Positions 1 to 9,454 of a stretch of 64,000 nucleotides of DNA are shown here, in pieces (the stretch's first letter is position 1; the number at the start of each line of letters is the position of its first letter). Below the pieces are notes generated by a model, which saw nothing but the letters and a program-made list of their open reading frames with translations, was not told where the DNA came from and did not search any database. The position numbers were made by a program, and so were the translations under genes. Origin of the DNA: Alphaproteobacteria bacterium (GTDB lineage Bacteria > Pseudomonadota > Alphaproteobacteria > Micropepsales > Micropepsaceae); NCBI GenBank assembly GCA_017983635.1, contig JAGOBA010000010.1, positions 62,001 to 126,000 of the forward strand, given 5' to 3'.

Positions 1-131
1 CCGATTGGGTGTGGCTCAACCGTATGTCCGTCGACATCGGCGTAAAGGCTGCGATGGCTTTCGCATTGCTGCTACCCTACCTGCTGCTCAGACCCATCGT
101 CCGCCCGACGGCAGGCCTCGGCGGTTTTTAG
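1..131 (+). CDS. C-terminal end of a membrane protein, cut by the window edge
   Basis: An open frame enters from the left edge (first full codon at base 3) and ends with TAG at 129-131. The 42 visible residues include one hydrophobic segment (AAMAFALLLPYLLL) followed by a basic end (RPIVRP), as in the last transmembrane helix of an inner-membrane protein. It converges on the phytase-like gene on the minus strand and overlaps its stop by four bases. The family cannot be recognised from this fragment. Confidence 0.45.
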   Translation, partial: DWVWLNRMSVDIGVKAAMAFALLLPYLLLRPIVRPTAGLGGF

Positions 132-1117
132 TCTTTGAGCTCGAACATCATCAACAGCGTCAGCTGCAGCGGCGCGTTGAAGTTATCGTCGGAGAGCAAA
201 TAGACGATCGTCCGCCCATCTTCGTCTTTGCGAACGGAAAGGCCTTCCATGTTGTCGATGATGAAGTTCATGCCCACATCGGCCAGCAACTCGGCCTCCA
301 TCGGCGCCTCCGGTCCGACACCCTGCGCCGCAATGCGCCGCATCTCGAACCCAACGCCGCCCGTGCGGCTGAACCGCCGCTCCAGCGTCAGCACATCGCC
401 GTTCGCAAGCTGCCGCACGTCTGTCAGATCGAACGGCGGCCGCCGCTTCAACGTCACGGCTTCCGCGTCCTCGCCCTTCAACAACCAACCGCGAATGTTC
501 CCCTCGCCATCGTGGAACGACTCAGTCAGCGCCAGCAAACGCCCATCGTTCAGCAGCGCGATCCCTTCAAGCCCGCCATTGCTCGGCGCACCCTTCAGCT
601 CGTCCGGCACCGGCACCACGGCAGGTTTCGCCGCCAGCCCCGCCCTGCCGAAGGGATAACGCCAAATCCGATGGTCGCCCTCGAAGCTCACATAGACGTC
701 GCCGTCGATCGATCCGGTCAGCCCCTCGGCGTCACCGCCTTTTCCGACGAGCGCCGATCCATCCGGCGCCAACAACGGCCCGATCTCGACGCCCTTCGCA
801 CCCACCAAGCGCCCATCGCGATAGCTAAGCTCGCCCGTCAACCAGTGGCTCGAATCCGTGATCGCCAGAAACCGCGTCCCGTCATCCGAGACAATCAACC
901 CGGAGAGCCCGCCGAAGTCGGCCTCGTCCGACGTGAGCCGCAGCGAACCCAAATGCACGAGCTTCCCCGCCGCCTGTTTCGCGTCCTCGCCCGTGCTGAA
1001 CGGCAGCGCCTTCGCTTGAATGGTGAGCGGCCGCACCGCTTCTTGCGCGCACGCCGACACAGCGAACGCGAAGGCCGCGACCGCGGCCAACCCGATATGC
1101 GTGAGTTTGGAGGTCAC
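128..1117 (-). CDS. Exported esterase-like activity of phytase family protein
   Basis: A 329-residue exported protein. The N-terminus is a signal peptide (residues 1-22) ending in V-S-A-C at 20-23, which fits a lipobox, so it may be a lipoprotein. The mature part has spaced blocks such as FGGLSGL, GGDAEGL, NGGLEGI and DNMEGL, the repeated G-x-E-G/L pattern of the beta-propeller family called esterase-like activity of phytase (PF13449). Substrate is unknown. Its ATG overlaps the stop of cobT (1114-1117), so it is translationally coupled to cobT and probably co-transcribed with cobS and cobT. A link to cobalamin or phosphoester metabolism is only suggested by position. Confidence 0.8.
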   Translation of the reverse strand: MTSKLTHIGLAAVAAFAFAVSACAQEAVRPLTIQAKALPFSTGEDAKQAAGKLVHLGSLRLTSDEADFGGLSGLIVSDDGTRFLAITDSSHWLTGELSYRDGRLVGAKGVEIGPLLAPDGSALVGKGGDAEGLTGSIDGDVYVSFEGDHRIWRYPFGRAGLAAKPAVVPVPDELKGAPSNGGLEGIALLNDGRLLALTESFHDGEGNIRGWLLKGEDAEAVTLKRRPPFDLTDVRQLANGDVLTLERRFSRTGGVGFEMRRIAAQGVGPEAPMEAELLADVGMNFIIDNMEGLSVRKDEDGRTIVYLLSDDNFNAPLQLTLLMMFELKD

Positions 1118-3021
1118 CGCGCGGCCACCGCCACCGGCGCGCGGGGGCGCATCGGCCGCCGTGGCGCAGGGCCGGCGCTCTTCTTCGTATCCTCGTCGAA
1201 CAGCTCCGCCAGCTTCTCGGTCATCGCGCCGCCCAGCTGCTCCGCATCGACGATCGTCACCGCCCGTTTGTAGTAGCGCGTCACGTCATGCCCGATACCG
1301 ATGGCAATCACTTCGATCGGCGAGCGGTTCTCGATCGTGTCGATCACCTCGCGCAGATGCCGCTCCAAATAGTTGCCGGCGTTAACGGACAGCGTCGAGT
1401 CGTCAACCGGCGCGCCGTCCGAAATCACCATCAGAATGCGCCGTTGCTCCGGCCGCGCGATCAAACGATTGTGCGCCCACATCAACGCCTCGCCGTCGAT
1501 GTTCTCTTTCAGCAAGCCCTCGCGCATCATCAGCCCAAGGTTCCGCCGCGCGCGCCGCCACGGGGCATCCGCCTGCTTGTAGACGATGTGGCGCAGATCG
1601 TTCAGCCGTCCCGGCGCCGGCGGCTTGTTGTCCGTAAGCCACTTGTCGCGCGACTGCCCGCCCTTCCAGGCTTTGGTCGTGAAGCCCAAAATCTCGACCT
1701 TCACGTTGCAGCGCTCCAATGTGCGCGCCAGAATATCGGCGCACATCGCAGCCACCATGATCGGCCGCCCGCGCATCGACCCCGAATTGTCGAGCAGCAG
1801 CGTCACCACCGTGTCGCGGAACTTCATGTCCTTCTCGACCTTGTACGACAGCGGATGCATTGGATCCGTCACGACGCGCGACAGTCGCGCCGCGTCCAAG
1901 ATGCCCTCCTCAAGGTCGAACTCCCAGGTCCGGTTCTGCTTCGCCATCAACCGCCGCTGCAGCTTGTTGGCGAGCCGTGAGACCACACCCTGCAACGCCT
2001 GCAGCTGCTGATCGAGATAGGCGCGCAATCGCGCCAACTCGTCCGCGTCGCAAAGCTCTTCCGCGGTGATGATCTCGTCGAATTGCGGCGTGAAGATTTT
2101 GTAGTTCGGCTCGTGCGGCCCGGTCAGCGGATTGTCCGGCCGCCACGGCTGCTTGCCGTCGGCGGTGTCGTCGGCCTCGGAGCGCGACGCGCGCTCTTCC
2201 GTCTCGACTTCGACCGCCTGCCGCTCGCCATCCTCGCCGTCGGCTTCGGACATCTCGGTCTCTTCGCTCGAAGCACCCTGCGGTTCGGAGGTCTCGCCCG
2301 CCTCGCTGTCGGCGTTCTCGGAACTCTCCTGGGCTTCGTCCTCGGAGTTCTCGTCGTCGGAGCCGTCCGGGTCCTCGCCCAACTCGTCGCCGAGCCCCAA
2401 GTCGGTCAGAATGCGCCGCGTCACCTTCGCGAACGCGACCTGATCCTTGATCACGTCGTCCAGACGGTCGAAGTCGGAACCCGCCTTGGCCTCAATATGA
2501 TCGCGCCAGGCTTCGACGACCGCTTTGCCGGCAGCTGGCACCGGCCGCCCGGTCAACCGCTCGCGCATCAAAAGCCCAACCGCCTCCGCCAGCGGCGCCT
2601 CGTTGCGATCGCGCGCCTGCGCGTAGCCCTTCTGCTTTAGCCGCGCCTCGAGCGCGATCTCCAGATTGCGTGCCACACCTTTCATGGCGTTCGAGCCGAT
2701 GGACTCGACGCGCGCCTGTTCCGCCGCCTCAAAGATCGCCCGCGCCGACGATCCCGGCGGCGCATAGGTCGAATGCAGCTTATCGTCGTGGAGCGCGAGC
2801 TTCAGCGCGAATGCATCCGCAACGCCTCGCGTCTGCCCAACGTCCGCTTTCGGCAAGTCGCGGCCGGGCAGGGGCAACCGCGCCTTCAACCCGCGCAGCG
2901 CCGGCGGCTCGGTCCCGAACGTAATCTCGAGCTCCGGCTCAGCCCCCATCGCCCGCATGGTGTTCGCCACCGCACGCTTGAAAGGATCGACCGGACTCTC
3001 GGACTTCGTTGCCACTATCAC
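1114..3021 (-). CDS. cobT: Cobaltochelatase subunit CobT
   Basis: CobT works with CobS and CobN in the ATP-dependent insertion of cobalt into hydrogenobyrinic acid diamide in aerobic cobalamin synthesis. The 635-residue product has the family layout: a helical N-terminal half, an acidic linker (about residues 212-290, rich in D/E/S), and a C-terminal VWA-type domain with the metal-adhesion motif DNSGSM at 411-416. Length is normal. It lies downstream of cobS but is separated from it by one extra gene (3018-4082), whose stop overlaps the cobT start by four bases. No cobN is in the window. Confidence 0.95.
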   Translation of the reverse strand: MIVATKSESPVDPFKRAVANTMRAMGAEPELEITFGTEPPALRGLKARLPLPGRDLPKADVGQTRGVADAFALKLALHDDKLHSTYAPPGSSARAIFEAAEQARVESIGSNAMKGVARNLEIALEARLKQKGYAQARDRNEAPLAEAVGLLMRERLTGRPVPAAGKAVVEAWRDHIEAKAGSDFDRLDDVIKDQVAFAKVTRRILTDLGLGDELGEDPDGSDDENSEDEAQESSENADSEAGETSEPQGASSEETEMSEADGEDGERQAVEVETEERASRSEADDTADGKQPWRPDNPLTGPHEPNYKIFTPQFDEIITAEELCDADELARLRAYLDQQLQALQGVVSRLANKLQRRLMAKQNRTWEFDLEEGILDAARLSRVVTDPMHPLSYKVEKDMKFRDTVVTLLLDNSGSMRGRPIMVAAMCADILARTLERCNVKVEILGFTTKAWKGGQSRDKWLTDNKPPAPGRLNDLRHIVYKQADAPWRRARRNLGLMMREGLLKENIDGEALMWAHNRLIARPEQRRILMVISDGAPVDDSTLSVNAGNYLERHLREVIDTIENRSPIEVIAIGIGHDVTRYYKRAVTIVDAEQLGGAMTEKLAELFDEDTKKSAGPAPRRPMRPRAPVAVAAR

Positions 3022-4082
3022 TTACTCAATTCAATTGTTTCGCCGATCGCGGCTTTGCGCAGAGCAAGCCGCAGCGCGGGTAGCGTCCAACGCAGTGGAC
3101 CCCGCAGCTCTACTTGCGAGAACCAAAGGCCCGGGCCGTTAGCTTCGATGAGCCCCTCGCTCGTGCCAGCGGCGAGACCAGCAAAGCTCACAGCCTGGTC
3201 CGTCACCCTGAAGCGAAGAAGGTCATCATACGAGGGCCTGTCCTTCAGGAGCACTAGCAAGCGTTGCCCTTGCAAGTCGCACTTCTCCCCAACGCCAAAG
3301 GGGTCGAATTTCCCAAGCTGCGTCTCGGACACAGGGAGGCCCCAGAGCTGCTCACGGATCGCTATTCGACTAGGCCCTCTCTCGCTGAGAACATCGAAGC
3401 ACTCGGTCGTCTCTGCCAAGACGACAGCGTACGCAGAAGTAAGTAGATCGAGAACGGACCCGGAGCGTCCAAATGCCAAGCTTTTGTTTGCAGCGAGACG
3501 CTTCACTGCGACAAGCCACTCATCGGATGTCGATTTGATCAGCTGCGCCTCTCGACCGCTCATCGATGCAAGGTCGCCTTCTGCTGTTCGGAATAGGAGA
3601 TAGGTTCGATCGATCCCGAACCCATCGTGACCAGGTCCCTTGCTAAACCCGAGCCAAAAGGGACCAAGGGATCTATGGTCGGCGGCAACGCTTTCTTCTG
3701 GAAGCCAATCGCTGGCGGCTATGTCTCGAAGCACGAACGACTTTGGTGCCGTGCCCTTAATCCGCTCAATCGTCTCGAAGCTGAACTCATACTCTGTCGG
3801 CATGTCCACTAGCTGCGGACCGGTGGGGTCAGGTATCCGCCTAACCGCAACTACACGCGCAAGCACGATGTCGTGGGCGTCGTCTACCCACTCCCGAAAC
3901 GAGACTTCGCTTGGTTCCGGCCGCGCAAGAGTAGTCGCCGTGGCATGGGCACCGGTGAGCTGCAACAACGCTACCAAACCGACGGCGAGGGCATAAGGAA
4001 CCCGCGCAACGGCCCTGGGTGGCCGGGTCAAGCCCGGCCATGACGACGTAGAGACAGTGTCATGGCCCAGCGCGGAAGACAT
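3018..4082 (-). CDS. Uncharacterised exported protein between cobS and cobT
   Basis: A 354-codon frame not recognised as a named family. It begins 4 bp after the cobS stop and its stop overlaps the cobT start, so it is embedded in the cob transcript. Residues 24-48 (through LTGAHA) look like a signal peptide, but the 23 residues before it are encoded by a palindromic repeat (WPGLTRPP, see 4021-4039), so the N-terminus is odd and a downstream TTG at 4029-4031 is an alternative start. The mature part seems to hold two similar modules, each opening with a stretch like [10 protein letters not shown] / [10 protein letters not shown] and continuing with a KG or GxP turn; a TIMP/OB-like fold is possible but unproven. 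Role unknown. Confidence 0.6.
   Translation of the reverse strand: MSSALGHDTVSTSSWPGLTRPPRAVARVPYALAVGLVALLQLTGAHATATTLARPEPSEVSFREWVDDAHDIVLARVVAVRRIPDPTGPQLVDMPTEYEFSFETIERIKGTAPKSFVLRDIAASDWLPEESVAADHRSLGPFWLGFSKGPGHDGFGIDRTYLLFRTAEGDLASMSGREAQLIKSTSDEWLVAVKRLAANKSLAFGRSGSVLDLLTSAYAVVLAETTECFDVLSERGPSRIAIREQLWGLPVSETQLGKFDPFGVGEKCDLQGQRLLVLLKDRPSYDDLLRFRVTDQAVSFAGLAAGTSEGLIEANGPGLWFSQVELRGPLRWTLPALRLALRKAAIGETIELSK
4021..4039. repeat. REP-like palindrome inside a coding region
   Basis: A perfect inverted repeat with 7-bp arms (GGCCGGG and CCCGGCC) around TCAAG. The arms and flanks resemble a short interspersed palindrome common in alphaproteobacterial genomes, which reads as WPGLTRPP when translated in this orientation. 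Here it falls in the first 25 codons of the exported protein between cobS and cobT, directly before its signal peptide. Confidence 0.65.
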
Positions 4083-4086
4083 TGTG

Positions 4087-5100
4087 CTACGCCACCATCA
4101 CCTTCGTCGCCGACTCCGGCAGTTCTTCGCCGAAGCAGCGTTGGTAGAACTCGGCCACCGTCGCGCGCTCAAGCTCGTCGCATTTGTTCAAGAACGTGAC
4201 GCGGAAGCCGAAGCCGACATCGCCGAAGATCTCCGCGTTCTCGGCCCACGTCAGCACCGTACGCGGGCTCATGACCGTCGAGATGTCGCCGTTCATGAAG
4301 GCGTTGCGGGTCAAGTCGGCGACGCGCACCATTGCGGCCACCTTCTTCTTGCCCTCGGCGCCCGTGTAGTGCGGCGCCTTCGACAGGATGATGTCGACCT
4401 CTTTGTCGTGCGGCAGATAGTTCAGCGTCGTCACGATGTTCCAGCGGTCCATCTGACCTTGGTTGATCTGTTGTGTGCCGTGATAGAGCCCGGTCGTATC
4501 GCCGAGCCCGATCGTGTTCGTGGTCGAGAACAGACGGAACGCCGGATGCGCCTTGATCACACGGTTCTGGTCGAGCAGCGTCAGCTTGCCCGACTGCTCC
4601 AGCACGCGCTGAATGACGAACATCACGTCCGGCCGCCCCGCATCGTACTCGTCGAACACCAGCGCCACAGGATGCTGCAGCGCCCACGGCAGGATGCCTT
4701 CGCGGAACTCGGTCACCTGCATGCCGTCGCGCACCACGATCGCGTCCTTGCCGACCAGGTCGATACGCGAGATGTGGCTGTCCAGGTTGATCCGGATACA
4801 CGGCCAGTTCAGCCGCGCCGCCACCTGTTCGATATGAGTCGACTTGCCGGTGCCGTGATAGCCTTGCACCATCACGCGCCGGTTGAACGCAAAGCCGGCG
4901 AGGATCGCCAGCGTCGTCTCGCGGTCGAAGCGATACGCCGGATCGAGATCCGGAACGTATTCGTTCGCTTTCGAGAAGGCCGGAACCTTCATCGAAATAT
5001 CGACGCCGAACACTTTGCGGGCGTCAACGGTGGTATCGGGCTGGCTCTCGGTGGCCAGACCGTTCGGTGTCGCTGTCATGCTCTCAGGCTTTCGTGGCAA
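4087..5100 (-). CDS. cobS: Cobaltochelatase subunit CobS (AAA+ ATPase)
   Basis: The ATPase of the aerobic cobaltochelatase, forming a MoxR-type AAA+ complex with CobT that drives cobalt insertion by CobN. The 337-residue product has Walker [10 protein letters not shown] (80-88), Walker [10 protein letters not shown] (145-153) and a sensor-1 Asn in FSTTNT (about 191-196), with the typical family C-terminus. An internal ATG at codon 8 is an alternative start. It lies between a J-domain protein gene and the exported-protein gene that separates it from cobT. Confidence 0.96.
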   Translation of the reverse strand: MPRKPESMTATPNGLATESQPDTTVDARKVFGVDISMKVPAFSKANEYVPDLDPAYRFDRETTLAILAGFAFNRRVMVQGYHGTGKSTHIEQVAARLNWPCIRINLDSHISRIDLVGKDAIVVRDGMQVTEFREGILPWALQHPVALVFDEYDAGRPDVMFVIQRVLEQSGKLTLLDQNRVIKAHPAFRLFSTTNTIGLGDTTGLYHGTQQINQGQMDRWNIVTTLNYLPHDKEVDIILSKAPHYTGAEGKKKVAAMVRVADLTRNAFMNGDISTVMSPRTVLTWAENAEIFGDVGFGFRVTFLNKCDELERATVAEFYQRCFGEELPESATKVMVA

Positions 5101-5163
5101 TGGCGTTGCATCCTCTTAGCGCTTCTCGCGCGCGCAGAGGAAGCGTGTTTCGATCAAATCACT

Positions 5164-5793
5164 TCAAGAATAGCCGGACGAGCGCAGTTGCCCATAGGCT
5201 TTGATGACTTGACGCAGCCGTTCCTCGGCACCGCGATCGCCGCCGTTGGCGTCGGGATGATAGCGCTTAACCAATTCCTTAAAGCGCGCCTTCACGTCCT
5301 GCAAGCTCGCGGTGGGTTCAAGATCGAGTGTTTCCAGGCTCGCGCGCTGCATCTTCGACAGACGCCGCTCGGGTGTGACGTTACGGTTTGCCGCACCCGG
5401 CGAACCGGGCGGCGCGCCTGGCCCATCGTCGAAGATCACGAACGGATCGACATACGCGCCGCGGAAGAAAAACTGCAGCTTGGGGTTGGGACCCTTCGAG
5501 CCTTCGCTGATCTTCCACGTCGGCCGAAGGCCCGTCAGCGTCGCCCGCTGATAGGCATCGATCTGGTCCGGCGACATGCCGCGGAAAAAGTCCCAGGACT
5601 GGTTGTACTCGCGCACGTGGTCCAAGCAGAACCAGTAGTAGTCGTGCAGCGTATTGCGGCTCTTGGGCGCCTTGTGCGATCCGCCCGCCTCGCACCCCGG
5701 CTTGTCGCAGGCGCGCGTCGGCTTCGTCACAGGCTGCCGCTTCACCCGCAGGTCCTGTGCCCAGCGTGACGCGTTTCGAGTGCTCTCGCCCAT
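5164..5793 (-). CDS. J domain-containing protein (DnaJ-like)
   Basis: A 209-residue co-chaperone-like protein whose C-terminal 60 residues form a J domain: LETLDLEPTASLQDVKARF, then KRYHPDANGG with the HPD tripeptide that stimulates DnaK ATPase. The N-terminal part contains C and H residues (CDKPGCEAGG, WFCLDHVREYN) that could bind a metal, a layout common to the alphaproteobacterial protein encoded beside cobS. The frame is open up to 5841, but the ATG at 5793 gives the usual MGES start. It is probably the first gene of the cobS-cobT group and is divergent from bolA. Confidence 0.85.
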   Translation of the reverse strand: MGESTRNASRWAQDLRVKRQPVTKPTRACDKPGCEAGGSHKAPKSRNTLHDYYWFCLDHVREYNQSWDFFRGMSPDQIDAYQRATLTGLRPTWKISEGSKGPNPKLQFFFRGAYVDPFVIFDDGPGAPPGSPGAANRNVTPERRLSKMQRASLETLDLEPTASLQDVKARFKELVKRYHPDANGGDRGAEERLRQVIKAYGQLRSSGYS

Positions 5794-5871
5794 GGCAAAT
5801 CGAGTATGGGAACGAGCGGTTAAGAACACAAGAATTGACATTGCGCGCGCGATCCCTCACAGGCGTTCGCT

Positions 5872-6153
5872 GTGTCGATCGCGGAAACCATACGAACGAA
5901 GCTCGAAGCGGCTTTTTCGCCCACGCATCTGGACGTGCGCGATGAGTCGGCGCAGCACGCCGGCCACGCCGGCTGGCGCGAGGGAGGCGAAACTCATTTC
6001 CGTGTGGCGCTCGTGTCACCCGCCTTCGAAGGCCTCTCGCGCGTCGACCGCCACCGCCGCGTCCATGAAGTGCTGGACGCCGAACTCAAAGGCCGCGTCC
6101 ACGCTTTGGCGTTGACACTACTGACGCCCGGCGAAGCCTCACACCGTATGTGA
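5872..6153 (+). CDS. bolA: BolA family protein
   Basis: A 93-residue BolA-type protein, a family that binds monothiol glutaredoxins and [2Fe-2S] clusters. The class-II KH-like fold is seen in IRTKLEAAFSPTHLDVRDES, then THFRVALVSPAFEGLSRVDRHRRVHEVL, which carries the family H and VSPAFEG core; the expected helix and C-terminal LALTLLTP follow. Translation starts at GTG (5872). A TTGACA at 5835-5840 is a possible -35 element, but no good -10 was seen. The 3' end overlaps the end of the convergent CorC-type gene by 15 bp. Confidence 0.9.
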   Translation: MSIAETIRTKLEAAFSPTHLDVRDESAQHAGHAGWREGGETHFRVALVSPAFEGLSRVDRHRRVHEVLDAELKGRVHALALTLLTPGEASHRM

Positions 6154-7464
6154 AGCCTCCGCCGAAACCGGCAAGATACGCAATGCGGTGATCTGGTTGC
6201 GTTGACGGCGCAGCACCTCGAACTTGAAGCCGTGGAAGCTGAACACCTGCCCAATGTCGGGGATCGTCTGCGCTTCGTGGATGACAAGCCCTGCGATCGT
6301 CGTCGCCTCTTCGTCCGGTAGGTGCCAGTTCATCACCCGGTTGAGCTCGCGGATCGTCACCCACCCGTCGACGTTCGTCGTGCCGTCGGCTTGTGGCCGA
6401 ACACCGGAGACCGGAAGGTCGTGCTCGTCGCGGATCTCGCCCACGATCTCTTCCAGAATATCCTCAAGCGTGATCAAGCCCTGCAACGCACCGTACTCGT
6501 CAACCACCAGTGCAAAATGCGTCCGCCGCTGCAAGAACGCGCGCAGCTGATCGGCCAACATCGTCGTATCCGGAATGAACCAAGGCTTCGCAGCCAGCGA
6601 CAACACGCTCACCGCCTTGACGTTGCCCTGCGCCCGCGACAACGCGCGCAACAGATCCTTCGCGTGCAGGACGCCGACGATATTTTCCGGATCGCCCTTA
6701 TAAACCGGCAGCCGTGTATGCGGTTGCGACAGCACCCGGTCCAGCACCTCTTCCGCCGGCAGGTCCGCGTCGATCATCACCATATTCTTGCGGTGGATCA
6801 TCACGTCGGAGACCTGCAAATCCTTCAGATCCAGAATGCCGCCCAGCATGTTGCGGTCGGTGGTCTGCACCGCGCCTGTAATGTGATGCAGATCGATCGC
6901 GCCGCGCAGCTCCTCATGCGCAACCTCTTCCTTGTCTTCGACCAGACCTTGCGACTTCACCCCCATCGCGCCCAGGATCATGCCCACGAGCCAAGCGACC
7001 ACCGCAACGACCGGTGCAAACGCCTGAACCGCGAACTTCACCGGCCTGCCCAGCCACAGCGCCGTGTTGTCGGCGTTGGTGATCGCATAGGTTTTGGGTA
7101 GCACCTCGCAAAAAACCAGAACCATCGCCGTCGTGATCAGCGTGGCTGCCGCGATCCCCGCGTTGCCGAACAACGAGAGCAGCACGCTCGTCACCAAGGC
7201 CGACGATGCGATATTCACGAACGTGTTGCCGAGCAGCACCGCGCCCACCATCTTCTCGCGATGGTTCAAGAGCCAGTTCACCGCCTTGGCGCGCTCTTCC
7301 CCTTCCTTCTCGAGTTGATGCAGCCGCGCCTTCGACGCGGCCGTCATCGCTGTCTCGGACCCCGAGAAGAAGGCCGAGAAACACATCAGCACGATCGTGA
7401 TCCCGATCGACACCAGCAAGTCGCCGCCCGAGAGTTCTTGCGCGGGGATTAGGTTCTCTTCCAT
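6139..7464 (-). CDS. HlyC/CorC (CNNM) family membrane protein
   Basis: A 441-residue inner-membrane protein of the hemolysin/CorC family, thought to act in divalent cation (Mg/Co) transport or export. Domains in order: CNNM/DUF21 transmembrane domain (about 10-195, with the signature SAFFSGSETAMTAASKARL), a CBS pair (about 215-335, including VPAEEVLDRVLSQPHTRLPVY-type text and FALVVDEYGALQGLITLEDILEEI) and a CorC/HlyC transporter-associated domain (about 350-435). It precedes aroB by 18 bp on the same strand, as in other alphaproteobacteria, so the three genes aroK-aroB-this gene likely form one operon. Confidence 0.92.
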   Translation of the reverse strand: MEENLIPAQELSGGDLLVSIGITIVLMCFSAFFSGSETAMTAASKARLHQLEKEGEERAKAVNWLLNHREKMVGAVLLGNTFVNIASSALVTSVLLSLFGNAGIAAATLITTAMVLVFCEVLPKTYAITNADNTALWLGRPVKFAVQAFAPVVAVVAWLVGMILGAMGVKSQGLVEDKEEVAHEELRGAIDLHHITGAVQTTDRNMLGGILDLKDLQVSDVMIHRKNMVMIDADLPAEEVLDRVLSQPHTRLPVYKGDPENIVGVLHAKDLLRALSRAQGNVKAVSVLSLAAKPWFIPDTTMLADQLRAFLQRRTHFALVVDEYGALQGLITLEDILEEIVGEIRDEHDLPVSGVRPQADGTTNVDGWVTIRELNRVMNWHLPDEEATTIAGLVIHEAQTIPDIGQVFSFHGFKFEVLRRQRNQITALRILPVSAEASHTV

Positions 7465-7482
7465 TCCGATGTCTCTCTGTGT

Positions 7483-8601
7483 CTATGAAGCGCGTTTCAA
7501 CGCCTGCGCCAGCAGCGCCTTGACCGCCCCCGCCTCCACATCCTTGGCGACGAAAGCCTTGCCGACGCCGCGGGCGAGCACGAACACCAGCTTGCCGCCC
7601 TGAGCCTTCTTGTCTTGCCGCATGATCTCGATCATGTCGTCTTCGGTCGTGCCGAGTTCGGGTAGATCCGAAATCGCCGCCGGCAGTCCCGCCTTCGAAA
7701 GCCACCCGCGCACGCGCGACGCTGCGCCGGCGGGACATAACCCTAAGCGTTCCGACAACTCGAACGCTAACGCGCAGCCGACCGCGACCGCCTCGCCGTG
7801 CAGCACCTTGCCCGAATAGCCCGCGCAAGCTTCGATCGCGTGCGCAAACGTGTGCCCGAGATTGAGCAGCGCCCGCTGCCCCGCCTCGCGTTCGTCTGCT
7901 TCCACCACGCGCGCCTTCATCTGGCATGAGGTCACGATCGCCTTCGTGCGTTCGCTCCCCGCCGTGGTCAGGATCGCGTCCGCATGCGTGGCCACCCAAA
8001 CGGCAAACGCTTCGTCGCTGATTAGCCCATACTTCAAGACTTCGGCATACCCGGCCCGCATCTCTCGCGCAGGCAGCGTGTCGAGCACCGATGTGTCGGC
8101 AAGCACGAGGCACGGCTGGTGAAACAGCCCAACCATATTCTTGCCCTGCGGTACGTCGATCGCGGTCTTGCCGCCGACGGAAGAGTCCACTTGCGCCAGC
8201 AGCGTCGTCGGCACCTGCACATAGTCGACCCCGCGCTTGACGATGCCAGCCGCAAACCCGGCCAGATCGCCGATCACCCCGCCGCCGAGCGCCACGACCA
8301 AATCGCCGCGCTCGAGAGTCGCATCCAGCATCTGCCCGACCAGTTGCTGCAGCACGCCAAAACTCTTCGTCGCTTCGCCGGGCGGCAAGATTGCCGCGTC
8401 ATGCGCGAGACCCGCCGCATCGAGCGAGTGAATTATTGTCGGCAGATGATGTTTCGCCACGTGATCGTCGCTGACGATGAAGACGCGCCGCCCAGGTCTA
8501 AGTGCCGCGATCTCTTGCCCAGCGCCGGCCAGCACGCCTGCTCCGACCACAATCTCGTAGGCGCGTCCGCTCAGATCGACGCGCAACCGCTCGGCGCTCA
8601 T
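7483..8601 (-). CDS. aroB: 3-dehydroquinate synthase
   Basis: Second step of the shikimate pathway: 3-deoxy-D-arabino-heptulosonate 7-phosphate to 3-dehydroquinate, NAD- and divalent-metal-dependent. The 372-residue product has the nucleotide-binding stretch ALGGGVIGDLAGFAAGIVKRG, the substrate segment VPTTLLAQVDSSVGGKTAID, and metal ligands in NLGHTFAHAIE and HGEAVAVG. Its ATG overlaps the aroK stop by four bases (8598-8601), so the two consecutive pathway enzymes are translationally coupled. Confidence 0.97.
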   Translation of the reverse strand: MSAERLRVDLSGRAYEIVVGAGVLAGAGQEIAALRPGRRVFIVSDDHVAKHHLPTIIHSLDAAGLAHDAAILPPGEATKSFGVLQQLVGQMLDATLERGDLVVALGGGVIGDLAGFAAGIVKRGVDYVQVPTTLLAQVDSSVGGKTAIDVPQGKNMVGLFHQPCLVLADTSVLDTLPAREMRAGYAEVLKYGLISDEAFAVWVATHADAILTTAGSERTKAIVTSCQMKARVVEADEREAGQRALLNLGHTFAHAIEACAGYSGKVLHGEAVAVGCALAFELSERLGLCPAGAASRVRGWLSKAGLPAAISDLPELGTTEDDMIEIMRQDKKAQGGKLVFVLARGVGKAFVAKDVEAGAVKALLAQALKRAS

Positions 8602-9173
8602 GACGGGGGCTTCACACCGAGCGCCGCGAGCCGCGCCAGAATTTGCTGAACCACTGTGTCATGCGGGCCACCATTGGAATCGACCGTCATGTCGGCCTCC
8701 GCGTAGACCGGATAGCGCTCCGCCATCAGCCGCTCCATGGTCGCGCGCGGATCGCTGTTCTTGAGCAACGGACGGGTAGGGCGCTTGCTCACGCGCTCCA
8801 TCAAGAGACCGATCTCGGCCCGAAGCCAAACCGACAGCCCCTCTCGCTTAATCAAGGCCCGGGTCGCGGGGTCCATGAAGGCGCCGCCCCCAGTCGCCAA
8901 AACGTGCCGATGGCTGCCCAAGAGCCGTGCAATCACCCGGCGTTCGCCCTCCCGGAACGCGGGTTCGCCATACTGCTGGAAGAAGTCCGAAATAGAGCAA
9001 CCCGCGGCGGTCTCTATTTCGTGATCGGCGTCGTGAAAGGGCAGGCGCAACGCGCTCGCAAGCCGGCGCCCCACCGTGCTCTTGCCCGCCCCCATCAAGC
9101 CCACCAGCACAATCGTGCGCTGAGGCAACGGCGGACCAGCCTGCGGAGTTTCCGTTTGTTCGTGCACCTGCAT
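8598..9173 (-). CDS. aroK: Shikimate kinase
   Basis: ATP-dependent phosphorylation of shikimate, fifth step of aromatic amino-acid synthesis. From the ATG at 9173 the product is 191 residues: Walker A GLMGAGKST (25-33), shikimate-binding D in DADHEIE (about 48-54), GGGAF in the ATGGGAF segment, and the lid region SKRPTRPLL. The frame extends to 9395, but the upstream part has no similarity to kinases; the ATG at 9173 has GGGTGGA about 10 bases upstream, and ATGs at 9200 and 9206 are alternatives. It leads the operon with aroB. Confidence 0.94.
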   Translation of the reverse strand: MQVHEQTETPQAGPPLPQRTIVLVGLMGAGKSTVGRRLASALRLPFHDADHEIETAAGCSISDFFQQYGEPAFREGERRVIARLLGSHRHVLATGGGAFMDPATRALIKREGLSVWLRAEIGLLMERVSKRPTRPLLKNSDPRATMERLMAERYPVYAEADMTVDSNGGPHDTVVQQILARLAALGVKPPS

Positions 9174-9265
9174 ATTGTTCAATCCACCCAGAATCAGCAT
9201 GTACATGAACTGGCAGGGCGCTGCCAGTGATTGGGCTGGGATTGACGAATCCAAGGGGGTTTGAG

Positions 9266-9454
9266 GTGGCGCGTAGACGGCATTACCGCAATTTTGATGG
9301 CCCAAGCGGTCTGGTACAGCTTGGAAGGCTGTTCGTCGCCGCTTTAGTATTGCTGGCGTTGGGTGCGGGCGGGCTGGCGTATTATGGTTCCACACTGACG
9401 CCCACGCGCCACAAGGTGGAAAAGGTTCTGCCAGATGATCGGTTCCCGCGTTAA
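9266..9454 (+). CDS. Small membrane protein with one TM helix
   Basis: A 62-residue protein starting at GTG (9266) with AAGGGGG about 8 bases upstream. It has a basic N-terminus (RRRHYRNF), one hydrophobic helix (about 24-43, LFVAALVLLALGAGGLAYYG) and a short polar C-terminal tail, so it is likely a single-pass protein with its C-terminus outside. Its 3' end overlaps the next gene's 5' end by 20 bp, indicating translational coupling with the exported 595-residue protein. No family was recognised. Confidence 0.65.
   Translation: MARRRHYRNFDGPSGLVQLGRLFVAALVLLALGAGGLAYYGSTLTPTRHKVEKVLPDDRFPR

Noticed and set aside
4057..5769. 570-codon open frame on the plus strand opposite cobS and the J-domain gene
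   Set aside because: It is the antisense shadow of two clearly recognised genes; composition is Arg/His-rich and no motif is present.
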